From Sulfuricurvum sp. (GTDB taxonomy: Bacteria > Campylobacterota > Campylobacteria > Campylobacterales > Sulfurimonadaceae), in NCBI GenBank assembly GCA_014764105.1, contig JACXUF010000003.1, positions 1 to 32,578 of the forward strand: DNA of 32,578 nucleotides, read 5' to 3'. A program made the position numbers and the translations under genes. This document shows, piece by piece, positions 27,390 through 32,578 of the stretch. Position 1 is the stretch's first letter. Every line of letters begins with the position of its first letter. The notes below the pieces were generated by a model. That model saw nothing but the letters and a program-made list of their open reading frames with translations, ran no database searches and was not told the DNA's origin.

Positions 27390-27395
27390 TATAAT
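27390..27395 (+). promoter_or_regulatory. Predicted -10 box of the C40 peptidase gene
   Basis: A perfect TATAAT at 27390-27395 places the transcript start near 27402 and leaves a 5' leader of about 25 bases before the ATG at 27427, which helps to choose that start over the ATG at 27412. Confidence 0.5.
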
Positions 27396-27426
27396 GACTC
27401 TGTGATAGAGAATGGGGGTGTGGAAA

Positions 27427-28221
27427 ATGCCGATGAAGCGAACGGCACTATCACTGATTTTACTGATATTATCGGCTCAAGCGGAGAGCCAAAGGGGTGA
27501 GCCATCTCTCTTTTTGGAGTATGAACGCGAACTCAAAAAAACTAATGAGACGCAAAAAGTTGATGAGAACCCCTTTATCAAAACGACTCCTCCCCTTGTG
27601 AACGCCAAACCTATCCCATTATCTGAACCTATCCTAAAATCAGTGGCACACATCACTCCAGTGCTTAGAAATGACAAAGTTGAGACCGATTCAATCGGGC
27701 AGGATGCTAAACCGTTTTTGGTTATCCCAAAACCTGCCCCTATCACTTCAAAAGAGGTTTGTCAGGAAAAAACAGTTCAGGCTGAAGAACCCAAAAGCAA
27801 AACCCAAAAAATCGTTCATAATATTAGAAATATTAAAGACAAACTGTTGGCACGAGCCAAAGAGTTCCTCGGAACACCCTATGGTTTCGGTAGTCGAGAC
27901 GGTGAGCGGACAGATTGTTCTGGCTTTACACAGCAGGTGTATCGCCAATTCGGTGTCTCCCTTCCACGCAGTGTTGCTGAACAGGCACAACTTGGAGAAG
28001 AGGTGAGCATGGATGATCTGCAAATTGGCGACCTACTCTTTTACCACACCTATAAATCCGATCCTTCACATGTCGCCATTTATGCTGGTGATGGACAGAT
28101 TATCCATGCCTCTTATATAAATAAAAAAGTACAATTCGATTCCATTGATAAAGCCTATTACAAACAACATTTTATGTATGCGAAACGTATTGCCCTAAAT
28201 GATCCTGATTATGACAAGTAA
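27427..28221 (+). CDS. Secreted NlpC/P60 (C40) peptidoglycan endopeptidase
   Basis: 264 residues from the ATG at 27427 (ATGs at 27412 and 27433 are alternatives). MPMKRTALSLILLILSAQAE is a signal peptide. A low-complexity, Pro/Lys/Thr-rich spacer (about 25-125) leads to the C40 domain at about 138-255: catalytic Cys in TDCSGFTQQVYRQFG, His in PSHVAIYAGD and a third His in IIHASY. This layout is typical of MepS/MepH-like D,D- or gamma-D-Glu-endopeptidases acting in the periplasm on crosslinked or stem peptides. It is a second C40 enzyme, with no SH3 domain and a different start from the lipoprotein at 3031-4506. Confidence 0.9.
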   Translation: MPMKRTALSLILLILSAQAESQRGEPSLFLEYERELKKTNETQKVDENPFIKTTPPLVNAKPIPLSEPILKSVAHITPVLRNDKVETDSIGQDAKPFLVIPKPAPITSKEVCQEKTVQAEEPKSKTQKIVHNIRNIKDKLLARAKEFLGTPYGFGSRDGERTDCSGFTQQVYRQFGVSLPRSVAEQAQLGEEVSMDDLQIGDLLFYHTYKSDPSHVAIYAGDGQIIHASYINKKVQFDSIDKAYYKQHFMYAKRIALNDPDYDK

Positions 28222-28226
28222 AACCG

Positions 28227-28691
28227 ATGTCTGCACCCTATTCCACCCTTGATTCGCATTGGCTTTGGAAAGAGATTTACACCAAACTTAATCTCACTTC
28301 ACCGGCATACCAGTATTGGAATACCACACGCCATCTCAAACTCAACCGCTATGTTTTCATCGAAAAAAACACCCTTCCTGATCGTTACGCCTATATCCAA
28401 GAAGATTTAACCGATCTTAGCGGATATTTACCGACCCAATACGCCGCTACACAACTAGGGATCGATAGCCATATTTTTAGCTACAAAAAAATGCGTTTGC
28501 ACAATCGATTTGAGTATAAATTTGTTAATGGCATCAAATTTGTTAATCTCAAACGGTTTTTTCTTGAAAACGGAATCAAAATCGATAAAAAAAGTTATGT
28601 CCATATGGCACCCTTAGATGAACTGATTATTACAGCCGATTCACGCTTTTATCGAATCGATGATCATTACGGAGTCGTCGTTTACGATTGA
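28227..28691 (+). CDS. Conserved-looking protein of unknown function
   Basis: 154 residues, starting 5 bases after the C40 peptidase stop and ending 10 bases inside the convergent flavoprotein gene. It is rich in Tyr, His and Phe, with mixed alpha/beta character, no signal peptide and no membrane segment. Notable stretches are DSHWLWKEIYTKLNLTSPAY and KFVNGIKFVNLKRFFLENGI. The ribosome site is weak. I recognise no family. Position suggests co-transcription with the hydrolase gene. Confidence 0.7.
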   Translation: MSAPYSTLDSHWLWKEIYTKLNLTSPAYQYWNTTRHLKLNRYVFIEKNTLPDRYAYIQEDLTDLSGYLPTQYAATQLGIDSHIFSYKKMRLHNRFEYKFVNGIKFVNLKRFFLENGIKIDKKSYVHMAPLDELIITADSRFYRIDDHYGVVVYD

Positions 28692-29824
28692 CGTTTCGCC
28701 CAGCGCGGAAAAAATCGTGCTGGTGATAGAGCCGGATTCAACGCCTTCCCTTCCACCAAAAAATCGCTCAAACATTTTGCCAAATAGGGAGCCAAAACAA
28801 ACCCATACCCACCTGAACCGTTAATCATCGTCACATTCGGATAGTAGATATAAGTAGATGGATCGACCCGCTCACCGTGCCTAATATTGGGGCACTTGGT
28901 TAACGTCGCATCTGCATCCACCAAATTACCCAATATCGGGAGATAGTCATTTGACCCCGAACGTAATCCTATGTAGTCGTTGAGGATATTAATATTATTT
29001 AATTTTAGTGTTTTAGAGGCTTTTTCGAGGAGTTGTCCTCTCCCCTTCTCCACATCATATAGCTCACCACTAAAGGGTGAATAATGGACATCATGGGTGG
29101 CACCAATCGCAACTACCCCCCCCTTGGTTGTTGGTGAAATAGAGACATGATGGTGGAGGATACAGGGGATGTGTGTAGAGGTTTCGATATCAATCCGATG
29201 TCCCCAAATGCCGTGCAATCCGACGTAATCAATGGGAAGAAGTTTCGGATAGGCACCGATGGAGAGGATGAGGTGTTTGGTGCTCACTTCACCGATATGC
29301 CATAACCCCTCACGGTGAATTAACTCTTCAACTTTGAGAGGATAAAAATCGATCCCTTTCACCATGGCTTTACACACCCCTTGTGCATCGACGACAGCAC
29401 CGATGTCAAAATAGATGGAAGCACTATGGAGCGCATCTTCACTGAGGAGCGCTTGGATGGCATGGGGAATGGTGGAGTGTTTTAAGTGAGTTTCGTATTT
29501 GAACGCATCAACTTTTTCACCCTCTTTGGGGCTGTTGGCAATATGCAGAAGTGGTTTTACAAGGGTAAATTCAGGGAAATGGGTTGTATAAAATTTGAGA
29601 GCTTCGGCATGTGCTTCACCTATGATCTCTTTTAACTCACCTGCTTTGGAGATTTTAGGGGATATAAATGCCCCAGCTGCACCACTACCGCCCGATGCAA
29701 TACCGTTTTGATCGATTAGGGCGACGCTTAGACCCGCTTGCGTAAGCATATAGGCACTACAACAGCCGTTTATCCCTGCGCCGATGATAATGATATCATA
29801 AGGTAATGTTTTTGATGTCGGCAA
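28682..29824 (-). CDS. FAD-dependent oxidoreductase of the DAO family (MnmC C-terminal-like)
   Basis: 380 residues. The FAD-binding Rossmann motif DIIIIGAGINGCCSAYML (residues 10-27) and GGSGAAGAFISPKI (46-59) resemble the FAD domain of MnmC, which converts cmnm5U to nm5U in tRNA; SGGYGFVLAPYLAKCLSDF at the C-terminus closes the cofactor site. Glycine or D-amino acid oxidases are alternatives. The only in-frame start before the FAD motif is TTG at 29824, which overlaps glyS by 29 bases. Being next to a tRNA synthetase gene mildly favours a tRNA role; that is inference. Confidence 0.82.
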   Translation of the reverse strand: MPTSKTLPYDIIIIGAGINGCCSAYMLTQAGLSVALIDQNGIASGGSGAAGAFISPKISKAGELKEIIGEAHAEALKFYTTHFPEFTLVKPLLHIANSPKEGEKVDAFKYETHLKHSTIPHAIQALLSEDALHSASIYFDIGAVVDAQGVCKAMVKGIDFYPLKVEELIHREGLWHIGEVSTKHLILSIGAYPKLLPIDYVGLHGIWGHRIDIETSTHIPCILHHHVSISPTTKGGVVAIGATHDVHYSPFSGELYDVEKGRGQLLEKASKTLKLNNINILNDYIGLRSGSNDYLPILGNLVDADATLTKCPNIRHGERVDPSTYIYYPNVTMINGSGGYGFVLAPYLAKCLSDFLVEGKALNPALSPARFFPRWAKRQS

Positions 29825-31832
29825 TCGAATAAATCTCGGCGTAGATCATCCCTACCAACGCTTTACGGTTGGTGCGGATGTTCAAATCTTCGGCATTAAC
29901 CATAACATTGTCGAAGAAGTTGTCCAATAAAGCTTTAAGGGCGAACAGTGCATCTAGGCGCTCTTCGAGACTCTCGTAATCCGTGTTGATTACCGCTTTT
30001 GCCGATGCGTAGAGATTACGTTCCGCATCATTTTCAAAGAGGGCTTCATTGACGTTGAACCCTTTATCCATCGCTTCGTCTTTGAGAATATTGCTGACCC
30101 GTTTAAAGGTAGAGAATGCTTCAACAAACGAATCCGATGCAGCGATTGTGGCAACTGCGCGGATTTTACGATCGATCTCGAGAACATCGAGTTCAACGTT
30201 GGCATCTTTGGCAACAACCGACTGGATGATCGATGGGTTCACACCGACATAGGCTCCAGCAAGACGTTCGATAACAAACGTTTCAATACTCTTTTTATAC
30301 TCTTTATTCTGAGGATAGAGGCTTGCGAGCTGATCGATTAATGCAGAAAAATTGAGTGGGATTTGGTGCGCTACGGCGATTTTAATAATCCCGTTAACGG
30401 CGCGGCGAAGGGCGAATGGATCGCGTGATCCTGTCGGGATCTCACCAATACTAAACATACCAATGAGAGTATCGAGTTTTATCGACAAGGCAACAATGGC
30501 GCTGAGCATCGTCGATGGGAGTGCGCTCTCCTCACCCGTAGGGAGATACTGCTCTTTGATGGCGATAGCGACGTCGGCAGACTCACCAAGTGCTAATGCG
30601 TAGTAGTACCCCATAAGCCCCTGAAGCTCAGTAAACTCATAAACCATCTCGGACATGAGATCGGCTTTTGCCAAACTCATAGCACGATTCAATGCGTTCA
30701 GATCGATATTATCATGGGTTAGGTTTGCAATAGTCGTTGCAACCACTTTTTCCCGCTCGATTTTCTCTGCCAATGTCCCCAAACCGTTCATAAAAACCAC
30801 TTTCTCAAGACCTTCAGTGCTGAGTCCCTTTTTGAGGTCATTGCGGTAGAAAAAGAGTGCATCTGAGAGACGCGGACGTAGTACACGCTCATTCCCCTCG
30901 ATCACTTTGCTAAAATCCTCGCATAAAGCGTTAGAGACCACAACGAACGCATTGATAAGTTTCCCATCTTTGAAAACCGGAAAATAGCGTTGGTGCTCTT
31001 TCATCGAGGTGATAATAACCTCAGGGGGAAGTTCGAGGAAATTTTCATCAAACTTTCCGAGTAACGGTGTGGGATGCTCGGTGATGGCAACGACTTCATC
31101 GAGCAAGTCTTCGTCAATTTCGATGGTTATGCCATGCTCTTTTTCCAAAGAGGCAAAAGCGTTTAAAATCGATTCACGGCGGCTATCAGGATAAAGATTC
31201 ACCGATCCCTCTTTGAGAAGCTCAAAATAGTGACGAATAGAGTTGACTTTTTTCGCTCCAAAATGGCTGATACGGTGAATATAGGTTTCACAAGAAGAAC
31301 GGACACCGAAAAGTTCCATATCAACCAAATCGTCTCCAAGAATTACGTTGAGCCAGCGGATTGGACGGATAAAGCTCTCTTGATTGGAACCCCAACGCAT
31401 CGATTTGCCAAAATTAAGGCTTTTGATCCACGTTTCGATCATCTCCCCTAAAATCTCTGAACTGTTCCGTCCGGGGATATTTTGGCTGAAGTAAAGAACC
31501 TCTTTCCCCCCTTTTTCGGCACGGGAGATTTGATCAAACTCAACGCCACATTTTTTAGCGAAACCAAAAGCAGCAGGTGTCGGGACCCCCTCTTTGATCG
31601 CGATCTCTACGGGTGCGCCGTAAAACTCTTCGACACGGTCATCTTGACGTGTTTTGAATTCACGGTGCCACAATACCAAACGGCGCGGCGTATAGTAAAA
31701 TTCGAACTCCCCCAAAAGGGCATTTTTTTCAAGAACTGCTACCCATTTTTTCTCGATTTCACTCAATTCTTTAAGCAATGGAACCGCTGGAAGCTCTTCA
31801 ACACCGATTTCAATCAAAAGAGGTTTTAGCAT
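29796..31832 (-). CDS. glyS: Glycyl-tRNA synthetase beta subunit
   Basis: 678 residues, typical for the beta subunit of the tetrameric bacterial enzyme. It binds tRNA, while the catalytic alpha subunit (GlyQ) is not in the window. Motifs: LLIEIGVEELPAVPL at the N-terminus, YYTPRRLVLWH, SMRWGSNQESFIRPIRWL, FVVVSNA and NERVLRPRLSDALFFYRND, SIGEIPTGSRDPFALRRAVNG, and a C-terminal anticodon-binding-like helical part. A minus-strand TAGAAT (complement of 31865-31870) precedes the ATG. Confidence 0.97.
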   Translation of the reverse strand: MLKPLLIEIGVEELPAVPLLKELSEIEKKWVAVLEKNALLGEFEFYYTPRRLVLWHREFKTRQDDRVEEFYGAPVEIAIKEGVPTPAAFGFAKKCGVEFDQISRAEKGGKEVLYFSQNIPGRNSSEILGEMIETWIKSLNFGKSMRWGSNQESFIRPIRWLNVILGDDLVDMELFGVRSSCETYIHRISHFGAKKVNSIRHYFELLKEGSVNLYPDSRRESILNAFASLEKEHGITIEIDEDLLDEVVAITEHPTPLLGKFDENFLELPPEVIITSMKEHQRYFPVFKDGKLINAFVVVSNALCEDFSKVIEGNERVLRPRLSDALFFYRNDLKKGLSTEGLEKVVFMNGLGTLAEKIEREKVVATTIANLTHDNIDLNALNRAMSLAKADLMSEMVYEFTELQGLMGYYYALALGESADVAIAIKEQYLPTGEESALPSTMLSAIVALSIKLDTLIGMFSIGEIPTGSRDPFALRRAVNGIIKIAVAHQIPLNFSALIDQLASLYPQNKEYKKSIETFVIERLAGAYVGVNPSIIQSVVAKDANVELDVLEIDRKIRAVATIAASDSFVEAFSTFKRVSNILKDEAMDKGFNVNEALFENDAERNLYASAKAVINTDYESLEERLDALFALKALLDNFFDNVMVNAEDLNIRTNRKALVGMIYAEIYSIADIKNITL

Positions 31833-31864
31833 TTATTTATCCATACAATCATTTTAAAGTCCCG

Positions 31865-31968
31865 ATTCTACCGTTTTGATGGTTAAAAATCGCTGTTGCT
31901 TTGGAAAAAATTAATTCAGAGATAAAATATCTGATTTAGGGAGGATTAAAAGTTTAGCGTTGTACAAT
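31865..31968. promoter_or_regulatory. Divergent promoter region of glyS and the superoxide reductase gene
   Basis: Minus-strand TAGAAT (31865-31870) suits glyS. For the plus strand, TTGGAA (31901-31906) with TAAAAT (31923-31928, spacer 16) and TACAAT (31963-31968) are candidates. A perfect palindrome AGATA-AAA-TATCT (31920-31932) covers the first of these -10 boxes and could bind a redox regulator such as PerR; no regulator is identified. Confidence 0.4.
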
Positions 31969-32004
31969 GTCTCATTCAACAACACCAAGAAAGGACACAA
32001 AAAC

Positions 32005-32430
32005 ATGCCAACTATCAATCGTTATGTCGATATCGACACCATAGAGCGTGAATCACGCAAAGATTACATCGATCGCCACTCTCCGTTTATTCACTGTGAG
32101 AATACCGCTAAAGCGGGGGAGCCTTTTGCCGTAACGGTTAAAATTGGGAATGAATACACTCATCCAGACGATTTTGATCACTACATTGAGGGAGTTCAAC
32201 TCTACAACGGCGAAACATTGCTCGCAAAAGCCGATTTCGTAGCGGGTATGCTCGGTGGACAAGGGTGCAAAGGTCACGCAACTGTAACGTTCAATATCGT
32301 TGCAAGCGGTAAAAAAATGAAATTGGTAGCACAAAGCTACTGTACCAAACACGGTATTTGGGAATCAACACCTGTGGAAGTTGAAGTGATTGAAGCTTCT
32401 TCTTGCTGTGGTGGCGGACACTGCTCATAA
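32005..32430 (+). CDS. Superoxide reductase (class II, neelaredoxin-type)
   Basis: 141 residues from the ATG at 32005, with AAAGGA upstream; an ATG at 31960 is rejected because it would start before or at the predicted transcript start. The Fe(His)4(Cys) site is visible: His25 (RHSPFI), His53 (YTHPDD), His59 (FDHYIEG), Cys113 and His116 (SYCTKHGIWES). It reduces superoxide to peroxide without releasing oxygen, in microaerobes and anaerobes. The usual Glu-Lys before the first His (EKH) is Asp23-Arg24 here. An unusual tail SSCCGGGHCS adds three Cys and one His. No N-terminal rubredoxin-like domain is present, hence class II. Confidence 0.88.
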   Translation: MPTINRYVDIDTIERESRKDYIDRHSPFIHCENTAKAGEPFAVTVKIGNEYTHPDDFDHYIEGVQLYNGETLLAKADFVAGMLGGQGCKGHATVTFNIVASGKKMKLVAQSYCTKHGIWESTPVEVEVIEASSCCGGGHCS

Positions 32431-32444
32431 CCTATTTTAGGTAC

Positions 32445-32469
32445 TTTCCAGCCTTTTTTAGGTTGGAAA
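32445..32469. terminator. Terminator between the superoxide reductase gene and the convergent gene
   Basis: TTTCCAGCC (32445-32453) pairs with GGTTGGAAA (32461-32469), a 9-bp stem with one G-U pair, loop TTTTTTA, followed by TTCTCTCTTT. It lies 15 bases after the superoxide reductase stop, 9 bases short of the convergent gene's stop, and may work in both directions. Confidence 0.6.
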
Positions 32470-32477
32470 TTCTCTCT

Positions 32478-32578
32478 TTAAGCTTTATAGAATTTCAAAA
32501 GTCTTACCTGTATGTCACATACGTGTTTAATCCACTCATTGTGTAGCCTCATCAAATCAAAAAACTCTCTGTAGTTCA
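32478..32578 (-). CDS. 3' end of an unidentified gene (partial)
   Basis: A minus-strand frame is open from the right edge to a TAA at 32478-32480, giving 32 residues that look like coding sequence (NYREFFDLMRLHNEWIKHVC, then DIQVRLLKFYKA). The hairpin at 32445-32469 lies just after its stop. Helical, with no family recognisable from this fragment. Confidence 0.5.
   Translation of the reverse strand, partial: NYREFFDLMRLHNEWIKHVCDIQVRLLKFYKA

Overview
The window looks like core chromosome of a Campylobacterota (epsilonproteobacterial) organism, most likely an environmental Sulfurimonadaceae-type bacterium (Sulfuricurvum or Sulfurimonas-like). This is inferred from gene content: a ~400-residue DapD, a tandem flgF/flgG pair, a CiaD-like gene between a small TPR gene and purU, hemL followed by AtpZ-like and membrane genes, and the carboxynorspermidine route to polyamines. 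No ribosomal RNA, tRNA, insertion sequence, prophage structural gene or CRISPR array was seen. Gene density is very high: no stretch over about 150 bases lacks a gene, and neighbours often overlap.

Layout. 1-1344 (minus): ankyrin gene overlapping a near-complete htpX that runs off the left edge. 1450-3022 (plus): dapD and a small flagellar rod-like protein. 3031-5178 (minus): a LexA/CI-type S24 repressor followed by a C40 cell-wall hydrolase lipoprotein. Divergent from the repressor, across a symmetric operator-like region, is a possible 27-residue gene (5326-5409). 5406-9006 (minus): leuD, leuB, TPR gene, ciaD-like gene, purU, trmL and a 41-residue membrane protein, closely packed. 9106-10738 (minus): flgF-flgG with a sigma-54-type promoter. 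10885-13433 (plus): rpoD coupled to a PAS/degenerate-kinase protein. 13408-15593 (minus): hemL, AtpZ-like gene, membrane protein. 15692-18505 (plus): tgt-pdxJ-pdxA, overlapping. 18537-23294: nspC (minus) and carboxynorspermidine synthase (minus) flank a plus-strand AMMECR1 / radical SAM / Memo cassette. 23353-27297 (minus): hemH, HAD phosphatase, membrane coiled-coil protein, DUF695-RraB-like protein, dgkA. 27427-28691 (plus): a second C40 hydrolase and an unrecognised gene. 28682-31832 (minus): glyS overlapping a DAO-type flavoprotein. 32005-32430 (plus): superoxide reductase. 32478-end (minus): tail of an unidentified gene.

Most genes are housekeeping: lysine, leucine, pyridoxal phosphate, heme, purine, queuosine, polyamine, flagella, translation. 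The parts that deserve attention are (a) the S24 repressor with its symmetric divergent control region, tiny divergent gene and co-transcribed hydrolase; (b) the AMMECR1/rSAM/Memo cassette between the two dedicated polyamine genes; (c) a kinase-like protein lacking catalytic motifs translationally coupled to the housekeeping sigma factor; and (d) a superoxide reductase with Asp-Arg where the family usually has Glu-Lys.
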